Positions 13,329 to 28,050 of a stretch of DNA of 64,000 nt are shown one piece after another. Position 1 is the first letter of the stretch. Every line of letters starts with the position of its first letter. The notes below the pieces were generated by a model. The model saw only the letters and a list, made by a program, of their open reading frames with translations, was not told the DNA's origin and made no database searches. Origin of the DNA: Sophora flavescens. Taxonomy: Eukaryota > Streptophyta > Magnoliopsida > Fabales > Fabaceae. The stretch covers positions 1,116,001-1,180,000 of the forward strand of contig JAUPTC010000018.1 of assembly GCA_030762895.1 (NCBI GenBank), written 5' to 3'. Position numbers and translations under genes: made by a program.

Positions 13329-16300
13329 TATATTGACCCAAAACCCTAATTGAAACCCAAAACCCTAATTTTACCCCTAAACCCAAAATTTGACCCCAAA
13401 CCCTAATTTTAACCCAAAGCCCTAATTTTGACCCAAAACCCTAATTCTAACCCTATTTTTGACCTAAAACCCTAATTTAAACTCAAAACCCTATTTCAAA
13501 CCCTAAACCCTAAATTTGACCTAGAACCCTAAATCTGTCCCGAAACCCTAATTTTAAACCAAAACCCTATTTCTAACCCTATTTTTGACCCAAAACCCTA
13601 TTTTTAACTCAAAACCTTAATTCAAAAACTAAACTCTAATTTTAACCCAAAACCCTAATTTGGACCCAATACCCAAATTTTAACCCCAAACCCAAATACT
13701 AACATTATTTTTGACCCAAAACCCTATTTTAAACTCAAAACCCTAATTCAAACCCTAAACCATAGTTTTGATCCCAAACCCTAAATTTGACCCAGAACCC
13801 TAATTTTTCCCAAAACCCTAATTTTAAACCAAAACCCTAATTCTAACCCTATTTTTGATCAAAAACCCTAATTTTAACCCAAAGCCCTAATTTTTACCAA
13901 AAACCCAAAATTCTTACCCTATTTTGACCCAAACCCCAATTTTTAACTCAAAACCCTATTTCAAACCCTATACACTATTTTTCATCCTAAACCCTAAATT
14001 TGACCCAGAACCCTAATTTTGACTCGAATCCCAAATTTTAAACCAAAACCCTAAATTTAACCCAAAACCCTAATTCTAACCCTATTTTTGTCCCAAAACC
14101 CTATTTTTAACTCAAAACCCTAATTCAAACCCAAAACCCTAATTTTGACACTAAACCCTAACTTTGACCCCGAACCCCAATTTTGACCCGAAACCCTAAT
14201 ATTACCCAAAATCCTAATTCTAACCCAAATTCTAACCCTAAGCCCTAATTTTGACATAGAGCCCTAATTTTAACCAAAAACCCTAATTCTAGCCCTATTT
14301 TTGACCCAAAAACATATCTTTAACTCATAACCCTAATTCAAACCCTAAACCCTAATGTGTACAAAAAACCCTAATTTTGACCCAAACCCATAATTTTAAC
14401 CCAGAGCCCTACTTTCGACCTAAAACCCTAATTCTGACCCAAAACCCGAATTCTAACCTTATTTTTAACCCAAAACCCTATTTTTAACTCAAAACCTTAA
14501 TTCAAACCCTAAACCCTAACTGTGACCCAAAACCCAAATTTGGACACAAAACCCAAGTTTTGACCCAGAACCCTAATTCTAACCCGATTTTGACCCAAAA
14601 CACTAATTTTAACCCAAAACCCAAATTCAAACCCTAAACCCCCAAAGCCCTAATTTTGACCCTAAACCCTAAATATGACCCAGAACCCTAATGTTAACCC
14701 AAAACCCTAATTCTAACCGTATTTTTTACCCAAAACCCTATTTTAATCTCAAAACCCTATTTCAAACCCTAAACCCTAATTTTGATCTGAAACCCTAAAT
14801 TTGACCCAGAACCCTAATTTTGATCCGAAACCCTAATTTTTAACCAAAACCCTAATTTGAACCCAAAACCCTAATTTTAACCCCAAAGCCCTAATTTTGA
14901 CCCAAAACCCTAATTCTAACCCTGTTTTTGACCCAAAATCCTTTTTTTCAACCGTAAACCCTAATTTTGACCCAAAACCCTAATTCAAACCCTAAGCCTT
15001 ATGTGTTGACCCAAAGCCCTAATTTTGACCCAAAACCTTAATTCTAACCCTATTTTAGACCCAAAACCCTATTTCAAACCCTAAACCCCAATTTTCATCA
15101 AAAACCCTAAATTTGACCCCGACCCTAATTTTGACCCGAAACCCTAATTCTAACCCAAATACTAACCATAAGCCCTAATTTTGACTCAACCGTAATTTTA
15201 ACCCAAAACCCTAATTTAACCCTATTTTTGACCCAAAAACCAATTTTTAACTCAAAACCCTAATTCATACCCTAAGCCCTAATTTGTACCAAAAACCCTA
15301 ATTTTGACCCAAAACCATAATTTTGACCAAAAACCCTAATTCTAACCTTATTTTTGACCCAAAACCCTATTTTTAACTCAAAACCTTAATTCAAACCCTA
15401 AACCCTAAATTTGACCCAAAACCAAAATTTGGACCCAAAAACCCAAGGTTTGACCAAAAACCCTAATTCTAACCCTATATTGACACAAAACCCTAATTGA
15501 AACCCTAAACCCTAATTTTACACCTAAACCCAAAATTTGACCCCAAACCCTAATTTTAACCCAAAGCCCTAATTTTGACCCAAAACCCTAATTCTAACCC
15601 TATTTTTGACCTAAAACCCTAATTTAAACTCAAAACCCTATTTCAAACCCTAAACCCTAAATTTGACCTAGAACCCTAAATCTGTCCCGAAACCCTAATT
15701 TTAATCCAAAACCCTATTTCTAACCCTATTTTTGACCCAAAACCCTATTTTTAACTCAACCTTAATTCAAAAACTAAACGCTAATTTTAACCCAAAACCC
15801 TAATTTGGACCCAATACCCAAATTTTAACCCCAAACCCAAATACTAACATTATTTTTGACCCAAAACCCTATTTTAAACTCAAAACCCTAATTCAAACCC
15901 TAACCCATAGTTTTGATCCCAAACCCTAAATTTGACACAGAACCCTAATTTTTCCCAAAACCCTAATTTTAAACCAAAACCCTAATTCTAACCCTATTTT
16001 TGATCCAAAACCCTAATTCTGACCCCAAACCCTAATTTAATCCCAAAGCCCTAATTTTTACCCAAAACCCTAAATTCTAACCCTATTTTGACCCAAACCC
16101 CAATTTTTAACTCAAAAGCCTATTTCAAACCCTATACCCTATTTTTCATCCTATACCCTAAATTTGACCCAGAACCCTAATTTTGACTCGAATCCCAAAT
16201 TTTAAACCAAAACCCTAAATTTAACCCAAAACCCTAATTCTAACCCTATTTTTGTCCCAAAACCCTATTTTTAACTCAAAACCCTAATTCAAACCCAAAA

Positions 16301-19300
16301 CCCTAATTTTGACACTAAACCCAAACTTTGACCCCGAACCCCAATTTTGACCCGAAACCCTAATATTACCCAAAATCCTAATTCTAACCCAAATTCTAAC
16401 CCTAAGCCCTAATTTTGACATAGAGCCCTAATTTTAACCAAAAACCCTAATTCTAGCCCTATTTTGACCCAAATTCAAACCCTAAACCACCAAAGCCCTA
16501 ATTTTGACCCTAAACCCTAAATCTGACCCAGAACCCTAATTTTGACCCTAAACCCTAATTTTGACCCAAAACCCTAATTCTAACCGTATTTTTTACACAA
16601 AACCCTATTTTAATCTCAAAACCCTATTTCAAACCCTAAACCCTAACTTTGATCCGAAACCCAAAATTTGACCCAGAACCCTAATTTTTATCCGAAACCC
16701 TAATTTTTAACCAAAACCCTAATTTGAACCCAAAACCCTAATTTTAACCCAAAGCCCTAATTTTGACCCAAAACCCTAATTCTAACCCTATTTTTGACCC
16801 AAAATCCTTTTTTTAAACCGTAAACCCTAATTTTGACCCAAAACCCTAATTCAAACCCAAAACCCTATGTTTGACCCAAAGCCCTAATTTTGACCTAAAA
16901 CCCTAATTCTAACCCTATTTTAGACCCAAAACCCTATTTCAAACCCTAAACCCTAATTTTCATCAAAAACCCTAAATTTGACCCCGACCCTAATTTTGAC
17001 CCGAAACCCTAATTTTACCGAAAACCCTAATTCTAACCCAAATACTAACCATAAGCCCTAATTTTGACTCGACCCTAATTTTAACCCAAAACCCTAATTT
17101 AACCCTATTTTTGACCCAAAAACCTATTTTTAACTCAAAACCCTAATTCATACCGTAAGCCCTAATTTGTACCAAAAACCCTAATTTTGACCAAAAACCC
17201 TAATTCTAACCTTATTTTTGACCCAAAACCCTATTTTTAACTCAAAACCTTAATTCAAACCCTAAACCCTAAATTTGACCCAAAACCAAAATTTGGACCA
17301 AAAACCCAAGGTTTGACCAAAACCCTAATTCTAACCCTATTTTGACCCAAAACCCTATTTTTAACTCAGAACCCTGATTCAAACCCTAAACCCTAATTTT
17401 ACCCCTAAACCCAAAATTTGACCCCAAACCCTAATTTTAACCCAAAGCCCTAATTTTGACCCAAAACCCTAATTCTAACCCTATTTTTGACCTAAAACCC
17501 TAATTTAAACTCAAAACCCTATTTCAAACCCTAAACCTAATTGTGACCTAGAACCCTAAATCTGTCCCGAAACCCTAATTTTAAACCAAAACCCTATTTC
17601 TAACCCTATTTTTGACCCAAAACCCTATTTTTAATTCAAAACCTTAATTCAAAAACTAAACTCTAATTTTAACCAAAAACCCTAATTTGGACCCAATACC
17701 CAAATTTTAACCCCAAACCCAAATACTAACATTATTTTTTACCCAAAACCCTATTTTAAACTCAAAACCCTAATTCAAACCCTAAACCATAGTTTTGATC
17801 CCAAACCCTAAATTTGACCCAGAACCCTAATTTTACCTAAAACCCTAATTTTAAACCAAAACCCTAATTCTAACCCTATTTTTGATCCAAAACCCTAATT
17901 CTGACCCCAAACCCTAATTTTATCCCAAAGCCCTAATTTTTACCCAAAACCCTAAATTATTACCCTATTTTGACCCAAAACCCAATTTTTAACTCAAAAC
18001 CCTATTTCAAACCCTATACCCTATTTTTCATCCTAAACCCTAAATTTTGCCCAGAACCCAAATTTTGACTCGAATCCCTAATTTTAAACCAAAACCCTAA
18101 ATTTAACCAAAAACCCTAATTCTAACCCTATTTTTGTCCCAAAACCCTATTTTTAACTCAAAACCCTAATTCAAACCCAAAACCCTCATTTTGACACTAA
18201 ACCCTCACTTTGGCCCCGAACCCCAATTTTGACCCGAAACCCTAATATTACCCAAAATCCTAATTCTAACCCTAAGCCCTAATTTTGACAGAGCCCTAAT
18301 TTTAACCAAAAACCCTAATTCTAGCCCTATTTTTGACACAAAAACATATCTTTAAATCATAACCCTATTTCAAACCCTAAACCCTAACTGTGACCCAAAA
18401 CCCAAATTTGGACCCAAAACCCAAGTTTTGACCCAAAACCCTAATTCTAACCCGATTTTGACCCAAAACCCTAATTTTAACCCAAAACCCAAATTTAAAC
18501 CCTACACCGCCAAAGCCCTAATTTTGACCCTAAACCCTAAATCCAAACCCGAAACCCTAATTTTGACCCTAAACCCTAATTTTGACCCAAAACCCTAATT
18601 CTAACTATTTTTACCCAAAACCCTATTTTAATCTCAAAACCCTATTTCAAACCCTAAACCCTAATTTTGATCCCAAACCCTAAATTTGACCCAGAACCCT
18701 AATTTTTCCCAAAACCCTAATTTTAACCCAAAACCCAAATTCTAACCCTATTTTTTACACAAAACCCAATTTTTAACTCAAAACCCTAATTCAAACCCTA
18801 AACCCTAGTTTTGAACCTAAACCCTAAATTTGACCCAGAACCCTAATTTTTCCCAAAACCCTAATTCAAACCCTATTTTTGACCCAAAACCCTATTTTTA
18901 ACTCAAAACCCTATTTCAAACCCTAAACCCTAATTTTGATCCCAAACCCTAAATTTGACTACCCCTAATTTTCCCCCAAAACCCTAATTTTAACCCAAAA
19001 CCCTAATTCTAACTCTAAACCCTAATTCAAACCCTAAACCCTATTTTTACCCAAAGCCCTAATTTTTACCCAAAACCTAAATTCTAACCCTATTTTAGAC
19101 CCAAAACCCTAATTTTAACCCAAAACCCTACTTTAAACCCTAAACCCTAATTTTCACCCAAAACCCTAAATTCTAACCTTATTTTTAACCAAAACCCTAA
19201 TTTTAACGAAAACCCTAATTCAAACCCTAAACTCTAACCTAAACCCAAATTTGGACCCAAAACCTAATTTTAACCCAAACTATTTTACCCAAAACCTAAT

Positions 19301-20302
19301 TTTAACCTAAAACCCAATTCCAACCCTAAACCACCAAAGCCCTAATTTGACCCTAAACCTAATTTGACCAAAACCCTAATTTTGACCCAAAACCCTAATT
19401 TTGACCCAAAACCCTAATTCTAACCGTATTTTTACCCAAAACCCTATTTTAAACTCAAAACCTCTATTTCAAACCCTAAACCCTAACTTTGATCCAAAAC
19501 CAAAATTTGACCCAAACCCTAATTTTTATCCAAAACCCTAATTTTTAACCAAAACCTAATTTGAACCCAAAACCTAATTTTTAACCCAACCAATTTTTGA
19601 CCCAAACCCTAATCTAACCCTACCAAATCCTTTTTTTAAACCGTAAACCCTAATTTTGACCCAAAACCCTATTTCAAACCCTAAACCCTATGTTTGACCC
19701 AAAGCCCTAATTTTGACCTAAAACCCTAATTCTAACCCTAATTTTGACCAAAACCCTAATTTAAACTCAAAACCCTAATTTTCAAACAAAACCTAAATTT
19801 GACCCTAACCCTAAATCCTAATTTTTAAACCCTAATTTTAACCCAAAAGCCCTATTTCTAACCCTAATTTTGACCCAAAACCCTAATTTAACTCAAAAAC
19901 CTTAATTCAAAACTAAACCTAATTCTAACCCAAAACCCTAATTTGTACCAAAACCTAATTTTGACCAAAAACCTAAATTCTAACCTTATTTTTGACCCAA
20001 AACCCTATTTTTAAACTCAAAACCTTAATTCAAACCCTAAACCCTAAATTTGACCCAAAACCAAAATTTGGACCCAAAACCCAAGGTTTGACCAAAACCC
20101 TAATTCTAATATTGACCAAAACCCTAATTTTAACCAAACCCTAAACCCTTTTTAACCCAAAACCCAAATTTGACCCCAAACCCTAATTTTAATCCCAAAG
20201 CCCTAATTTTGACCCAAAACCCTAATTCTAACCCTATTTTTGACCTAAAACCTAATTTAAACTCAAACCCTATTTCAAACCCTAAACCCTAATTTTGATC
20301 CT

Positions 20303-20802
20303 NNNNNNNNNNNNNNNNNNNNNNNNNNNNNNNNNNNNNNNNNNNNNNNNNNNNNNNNNNNNNNNNNNNNNNNNNNNNNNNNNNNNNNNNNNNNNNNNNN
20401 NNNNNNNNNNNNNNNNNNNNNNNNNNNNNNNNNNNNNNNNNNNNNNNNNNNNNNNNNNNNNNNNNNNNNNNNNNNNNNNNNNNNNNNNNNNNNNNNNNNN
20501 NNNNNNNNNNNNNNNNNNNNNNNNNNNNNNNNNNNNNNNNNNNNNNNNNNNNNNNNNNNNNNNNNNNNNNNNNNNNNNNNNNNNNNNNNNNNNNNNNNNN
20601 NNNNNNNNNNNNNNNNNNNNNNNNNNNNNNNNNNNNNNNNNNNNNNNNNNNNNNNNNNNNNNNNNNNNNNNNNNNNNNNNNNNNNNNNNNNNNNNNNNNN
20701 NNNNNNNNNNNNNNNNNNNNNNNNNNNNNNNNNNNNNNNNNNNNNNNNNNNNNNNNNNNNNNNNNNNNNNNNNNNNNNNNNNNNNNNNNNNNNNNNNNNN
20801 NN
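20303..20802. other. Assembly gap, 500 N
   Basis: Exactly 500 N, a placeholder gap. The satellite changes orientation across it (C-rich before, G-rich after). The real junction is unseen and could be a true inversion or a wrongly oriented contig. Confidence 0.98.
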
Positions 20803-23800
20803 AGTTAAAGATATGTTTTTGGGTCAAAAATAGGGCTAGAATTAGGGTTTTTGGTTAAAATTAGGGCTCTATGTCAAAATTAGGGCTTAGGGTTAGAATT
20901 TGGGTTAGAATTAGGATTTTGGGTAATATTAGGGTTTTCGGTCAAAATTGGGGTTCGGGGTCAAAGTTAGGGTTTAGTGTCAAAATTAGGGTTTTGGGTT
21001 TGAATTAGGGTTTTGAGTTAAAAATAGGGTTTTGGGACAAAAATAGGGTTAGAATTAGGGTTTTGGGTTAAATTTAGGGTTTTGGTTTAAAATTTGGGAT
21101 TCGAGTCAAAATTAGGGTTCTGGGTCAAATTTAGGGTTTAGGATGAAAAATAGGGTATAGGGTTTGAAATAGGGTTTTGAGTTAAAAATTGGGGTTTGGG
21201 TCAAAATAGGGTAAGAATTTAGGGTTTTTGGTAAAAATTAGGTCTTTGGGTTAAAATTAGGGTTTGGGGTCAGAATTAGGGTTTTGGATCAAAAATAGGG
21301 TTAGAATTAGGGTTTTGGTTTAAAATTTGGGTTTTGGGAAAAATTAGGGTTCTGGGTCAAATTTAGGGTTTGGGATCAAAACTATGGTTTAGGGTTTGAA
21401 TTAGGGTTTTGAGTTTAAAATAGGGTTTTGGGTCAAAAATAATGTTAGTATTTGGGTTTGGGGTTAAAATTTGGGTATTGGGTCCAAATTAGTGTTTTGG
21501 GTTAAAATTAGAGTTTAGTTTTTGAATTAAGGTTGAGTTAAAAATAGGGTTTTGGGTCAAAAATAGAGTTAGAAATAGGGTTTTGGTTTAAAATTAGGGT
21601 TTCGGGACAGATTTAGGGTTCTTGGTCAAATTTAGGGTTTAGGGTTTGAAATAGGGTTTTGAGTTTAAATTAGGGTTTTAGGTCAAAAATAGGGTTAGAA
21701 TTAGGGTTTTGGGTCAAAATTAGGGCTTTGGGTTAAAATTAGGGTTTGGGGTCAAATTTTGGGTTTAGGGGTCAAATTAGGGTTTAGGGTTTCAATTAGG
21801 GTTTTGAGTTAAAAATAGGGTTTTGGGTCAATATAGGGTTAGAATTAGGGTTTTTGGTCAAACCTTGGGTTTTGGGTCCAAATTTTGGTTTTGGGTCAAA
21901 TTTAGGGTTTAGGGTTTGAATTAAGGTTTTGAGTTAAAAATAGGGTTTTGGGTCAAAAATAAGGTTAGAATTAGGGTTTTTGGTCAAAATTAGGGTTTTG
22001 GGTCAAAATTCGGGTTTTTGGTACAAATTAGGGCTTAGGGTATGAATTAGGGTTTTGAGTTAAAAATAGGTTTTTGGGTCAAAAATAGGGTTAAATTAGG
22101 GTTTTGGGTTAAAATTACGGTTGAGTCAAAATTAGGGCTTACGGTTAGTATTTGGGTTAGAATTAGGGTTTTCGGTAAAATTAGGGTTTCGGGTCAAAAT
22201 TAGGGTCGGGGTCAAATTTAGGGTTTTTGATGAAAATTGGGGTTTAGGGTTTCAAATAAGGTTTAGGGTTTGAAGTAGGGTTTTGGGTCTAAAATAGGGT
22301 TAGAATTAGGGTTTTGGGTCAAAATTAGGGCTTTGGGTCAAACATAGGGTTTAGGGTTTGAATTAGGGTTTTGGGTCAAAATTAGGGTTTACGGTTTAAA
22401 AAAAGGATTTTGGGTCAAAAATAGGGTTAGAATTAGGGTTTTGGGTCAAAATTAGGGCTTTGGGTTAAAATTAGGGTTTTGGGTTCAAATTAGGGTTTTG
22501 GTTAAAAATTAGGGTTTCGGATCAAAATTAGGGTTCTGGGTCAAATTTAGGGTTTCAGATCAAAATTATGGTTTAGGGTTTGAAATAGGGTTTTGAGATT
22601 AAAATAGGGTTCTGGGTAAAAAATACGGTTAGAATTAGGGTTTTGGGTCAAAATTAGGGTTCAGGGTCAAAATTAGGGTTCTGGGTCAGATTTAGGGTTT
22701 AGGGTCAAAATTAGGGCTTTGGGGGTTTAGGGTTTGAATTTGGGTTTTGGGTTAAAATTAGGGTTTTGTGTCAAAATCGGGTTAGAATTAGGGTTTTGGG
22801 TCAAAACTTGGGTTTTGGGTCCAAATTTGGGTTTTGGGTCACAGTTAGGGTTTAGGGTTTGAATTAAGGTTTTGAGTTAAAAATAGGGTTTTGGGTTAAA
22901 AATAAGGTTAGAATTCGGGTTTTGGGTCAGAATTAGGGTTTTAGGTCGAAAGTAGGGCTCTGGGTTAAAATTATGGGTTTGGGTCAAAATTAGGGTTTTT
23001 TGTACAAATTAGGGTTTAGGGTTTGAATTAGGGTTATGAGTTAAAGATATGTTTTTGGGTCAAAAATAGGGCTAGAATTAGGGTTTTTGGTTAAAATTAG
23101 GGCTCTATGTCAAAATTAGGGCTTAGGGTTAGAATTTGGGTTAGAATTAGGATTTTGGTTAATATTAGGGTTTCGGGTCAAAATTGGGGTTCGGGGTCAA
23201 AGTTTGGGTTTAGTGTCAAAATTAGGGTTTTGGGTTTGAATTAGGGTTTTGAGTTAAAAATAGGGTTTTGGGACAAAAATAGGGTTAGAAATAGGGTTTT
23301 GGGTTAAATTTAGGGTTTTGGTTTAAAATTAGGGATTCGAGTCAAAATTAGGGTTCTGGGTCAAATTTAGGGTTTAGGATGAAAAATAGCGTATAGGGTT
23401 TGAAATAGGGTTTTGAGTTAAAAATTGGGTTTTGGGTCAAAATAGGGTTAGAATTTAGGGTTTTGGGTAAAAATTAGGGCTTTGGGATAAAATTAGGGTT
23501 TGGGGTCAGAATTAGGGTTTTGAATCAAAAATAGGGTTAGAATTAGGGTTTTGGATTAAAATTAGGGTTTTGGGAAAAATTAGGGTTCTGGGTCAAATTT
23601 AGGGTTTGGGATCAAAACTATGGTTTAGGGTTTGAATTAGGGTTTTGAGTTTAAAATAGGGTTTTGGGTCAAAAATAATGTTAGTATTTGGGTTTGGGGT
23701 TAAAATTTGGGAATTGGCTCCTAATTAGGGTTTTGGGTTAAAATTAGAGTTTAGTTTTTGAATTAAGGTTTTGAGTTAAAAATAGGGTTTTGGGTCAAAA

Positions 23801-26800
23801 ATAGGGTTAGAAATAGGGTTTTGGTTTAAAATTAGGGTTTCGGGACAGATTTAGGGTTCTAGGCCAAATTTAGGGTTTAGGGTTTGAAATAGGGTTGAGT
23901 TTAAATTAGGGTTTTAGGTCAAAAATAGGGTTAGAATTAGGGTTTTGGGTCAAAATTAGGGCTTTGGGTTAAAATTAGGGTTTGGGGTCAAATTTTGGGT
24001 TTAGGGGTAAAATTAGGGTTTAGGGTTTCAATTTGGGTTTTTAGTTAAAAATAGGGTTTTGGGTCAATATAGGGTTAGAATTAGGGTTTTTGGTCAAACC
24101 TTGGGTTTTGGGTCCAAATTTTGGTTTTGGGTCAAATTTAGGGTTTAGGGTTTGAATTAAGGTTTTGAGTTAAAAATAGGGTTTTGGGTCAAAAATAAGG
24201 TTAGAATTAGGGTTTTTGGTCAAAATTAGGGGTTTGGGTCAAAATTAGGGTTTTTGGTACAAATTAGGGCTTAGGGTATGAATTAGGGTTTTGAGTTAAA
24301 AATAGGTTTTTGGGTCAAAAATAGGGTTAAATTAGGGTTTTGGGTTAAAATTACGGTTGAGTCAAAATTAGGGCTTACGGTTAGTATTTAGGTTAGAATT
24401 AGAGTTTTCGGTAAAATTAGGGTTTCGGGTCAAAATTAGGGTCGGGGTCAAATTTAGGGTTTTTGATGAAAATTGGGGTTTAGGGTTTCAAATAGGGTTT
24501 AGGGTTTGAAATAGGGTTTTGGGTCTAAAATAGGGTTAGAATTAGGGTTTTGGGTCAAAATTAGGGTTCAGGGTCAAAATTAGGGTTCTGGGTCAGATTT
24601 AGGGTTTAGGGTCAAAATTAGGGCTTTGGGGGTTTAGGGTTTGAATTTGGGTTTTGGGTTAAAATTAAGGTTTTGGGTCAAAATCGGGTTAGAATTAGGG
24701 TTTTGGGTCAAAACTTGGGTTTTGGGTCCAAATTTAGGTTTTGGGTCACAGTTAGGGTTTAGGGTTTGAATTAAGGTTTTGAGTTAAAAATAGGGTTTTG
24801 GGTTAAAAATAAGGTTAGAATTCGGGTTTTGGGTCAGAATTAGGGTTTTAGGTCGAAAGTAGGGCTCTGGGTTAAAATTATGGGTTCGGGTCAAAATTTG
24901 GGTTTTTTGTACAAATTAGGGTTTAGGGTTTGAATTAGGGTTATGAGTTAAAGATATGTTTTTGGGTCAAAAATAGGGCTACAATTAGGGTTTTTGGTTA
25001 AAATTAGGGCTCTATGTCAAAATTAGGGCTTAGGGTTAGAATTTGGGTTAGAATTAGGATTTTGGTTAATATTAGGGTTTCGGGTCAAAATTGGGGTTCG
25101 GGGTCAAAGTTTGGGTTTAGTGTCAAAATTAGGGTTTTGGGTTTGAATTAGGGTTTTGAGTTAAAAATAGGGTTTTGGGACAAAAATAGGGTTAGAATTA
25201 GGGTTTTGGGTTAGAATTAGGGTTTCGGGTCAAAATTAGGGATTCGAGTCAAAATTAGGGTTCTGGGTCAAATTTAGGGTTTAGGATGAAAAATAGGGTA
25301 TAGGGTTTGAAATAGGGTTTTGAGTTAAAAATTGGGTTTTGGGTCAAAATAGGTTTAGAATTTAGGGTTTTGGGTAAAAATTAGGGCTTTGGGATAAAAT
25401 TAGGGTTTGGGGTCAGAATTAGGGTTTTGGATCAAAAATAGGGTTAGAATTAGGGTTTTGGTTTAAAATTAGGGTTTTGGGAAAAATTAGGGTATGGGTC
25501 AAATTTAGGGTTTGGGATCAAAACTATGGTTTAGGGTTTGAATTAGGGTTTTGAGTTTAAAATAGGGTTTTGGGTCAAAAATAATGTTAGTATTTGGGTT
25601 TGGGGTTAAAATTTGGGTATTGGGTCCAAATTAGGGTTTTGGGTTAAAATTAGAGTTTAGTTTTTGAATTAAGGTTGAGTTAAAAATAGGGTTTTGGGTC
25701 AAAAATAGGGTTAGAAATAGGGTTTTGGTTTAAAATTAGGGTTTCGGGACAGATTTAGGGTTTAGGGTTTGAAATAGGGTTTTGAGTTTAAATTAGGGTT
25801 TTAGGTCAAAAATAGGGTTAGAATTAGGGTTTTGGGTCAAAATTAGGGCTTTGGGTTAAAATTAGGGTTTGGGGTCAAATTTTGGGTTTAGGGGTAAAAT
25901 TAGGGTTTAGGGTTTCAATTAGGGTTTTTAGTTAAAAATAGGGTTTTGGGTCAATATAGGGTTAGAATTAGGGTTTTTGGTCAAACCTTGGGTTTTGGGT
26001 CCAAATTTTGGTTTTGGGTCAAATTTAGGGTTTAGGGTTTGAATTAAAGTTTTGAGTTAAAAATAGGGTTTTGGGTCAAAAATAAGGTTAGAATTAGGGT
26101 TTTTGGTCAAAATTAGGGTTTTGGGTCAAAATTACGGTTTTGGTACAAATTAGGGCTTAGGGTATGAATTAGGGTTTTGAGTTAAAAATAGGTTTTTGGG
26201 TCAAAAATAGGGTTAAATTAGGTTTTGGGTTAAAATTACGGTTGAGTCAAAATTAGGGCTTATGGTTAGTATTTGGGTTAGAATTAGGGTTTCGGGTCAA
26301 AATTAGGGTCGGGGTCAAATTTAGGGTTTTTGATGAAAATTGGGGTTTAGGGTTTGAAATAGGATTTTGGGTCTAAAATAGGGTTAGAATTAGGGTTTTG
26401 GGTCAAAATTAGGGCTTTGGGTCAAACATAGGGCTTAGGGTTTGAATTAGGGTTTAGGGTCAAAATTAGGGTTTACGGTTTAAAAAAAGGATTTTGGGTC
26501 AAAAATAGGGTTAGAATTAGGGTTTTGGGTCAAAATTAGAGCTTTGGGTTAAAATTAGGGTTTTGGGTTTAAATTAGGGTTTTGGTTAAAAATTAGGGTT
26601 TCGGATCAAAATTAGGGTTCTGGGTCAAATTTAGGGTTTCGGATCAAAATTAGGGTTTAGGGTTTGAAATAGGGTTTTGAGATTAAAATAGGGTTTTGGG
26701 TAAAAAATACGGTTAGAATTAGGGTTTTGGGTCAAAATTAGGGTTCATGGTCAAAATTAGGGTTCTGGGTCAGATTTAGGGTTTAGGGTCAAAATTAGGG

Positions 26801-28050
26801 CTTTGGGGGTTTAGGGTTTGAATTTGGGTTTTGGGTTAAAATTAGGGTTTTGGGTCAAAATCGGGTAAGAATTAGGGTTTTGGGTCAAAACTTGGGTTTT
26901 GGGTCCAAATTTGGGTTTTGGGTCACAGTTAGGGTTTAGGGTTTGAATTAAGGTTTTGAGTTAAAAATAGGGTTTTGGGTTAAAAATAAGGTTAGAATTC
27001 GGGTTTCGGGTCAGAATTAGGGTTTTAGGTCGAAAGTAGGGCTCTGGGTTAAAATTATGGGTTTGGGTCAAAATTAAGGTTTTTTGTACAAATTAGGGTT
27101 TAGGGTTTGAATTAGGGTTATGAGTTAAAGATATGTTTTTGGGTCAAAATAGGGCTAGAATTAGGGTTTTTGGTTAAAATTAGGGCTCTATGTCAAAATT
27201 AGGGCTTAGGGTTAGAATTTGGGTTAGAATTAGGATTTTGGGTAATATTAGGGTTTCGGGTCAAAATTGGGGTTCGGGGTCAAAGTTAGGGTTTAGTGTC
27301 AAAATTAGGGTTTTGTGTTTGAATTAGGGTTTTGAGTTAAAAATAGGGTTTTGGGACAAAAATAGGGTTAGAATTAGGGTTTTGGGTTAAATTTAGGGTT
27401 TTGGTTTAAAATTAGGGATTCGAGTCAAAATTAGGGTTCTGGGTCAAATTTAGGGTTTAGGATGAAAAATAGGGTATAGGGTTTGAAATAGGGTTTTGAG
27501 TTAAAAATTGGGTTTTGGGTCAAAATAGGGTTAGAATTTAGGGTTTTGGGTAAAAATTAGGGCTTTGGGATAAAATTAGGGTTTGGGGTCAGAATTAGGG
27601 TTTTGGATCAAAAATAGGGTTAGAATTAGGGTTTTGGTTTAAAATTAGGGTTTTGGCAAAAATTAGGGTTCTGGGTCAAATTTAGGGTTTGGGATCAAAA
27701 CTATGGTTTAGGGTTTGAATTAGGGTTTTGAGTTTAAAATAGGGTTTTGGGTCAAAAATAATGTTAGTATTTGGGTTTGGGGTTAAAATTTGGGTATTGG
27801 GTCCAAATTAGGGTTTTGGGTTAAAATTAGAGTTTAGTTTTTGAATTAAGGTTGAGTTAAAAATAGGGTTTTGGGTCAAAAATAGGGTTAGAAATAGGGT
27901 TTTGGTTTAAAATTAGGGTTTCGGGACAGATTTAGGGTTCTAGGTCAAATTTAGGGTTTAGGGTTTGAAATAGGGTTTTGAGTTTAAATTAAGGTTTTAG
28001 GTCAAAAATAGGGTTAGAATTAGGGTTTTGGGTCAAAATTAGGGCTTTGG

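Larger units (their letters stand above)
7020..20302 (-). repeat. Telomere-like satellite, inverted (C-rich strand on top)
   Basis: This is the same ~19-bp satellite family as at 1-3591, but with CCCTAA-type words on the plus strand (TTTTGACCCAAAACCCTAA). The array runs opposite to everything on either side of it. Shared landmark phrases occur in reverse complement, for example CATATCTTTAACTCAT at about 8206, 9557, 10871, 12183, 14309 and 18346. Three texture zones are visible: diverged units at 7.0-9.4 kb, near-identical 1.3-kb units at 9.4-13.3 kb, and longer ~1.9-2.1-kb units at 13.3-17.4 kb marked by AACCCAAAATTTGACCCC near 13380, 15525 and 17407. From about 18.6 kb to the gap the units are shortened and irregular, with many lost bases, possibly low-quality contig-end sequence. 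No gene was seen. Confidence 0.95.

Noticed and set aside
7020..20302. CRISPR-like array suggested by short regular repeats
   Set aside because: There are no constant repeats separated by unique spacers; all units are variants of one satellite monomer, and the context is a plant-type genome.
20282..20858. Open frames on both strands across 20.28-20.86 kb
   Set aside because: They run through the 500-N gap and the rest is satellite; no real coding sequence is visible.
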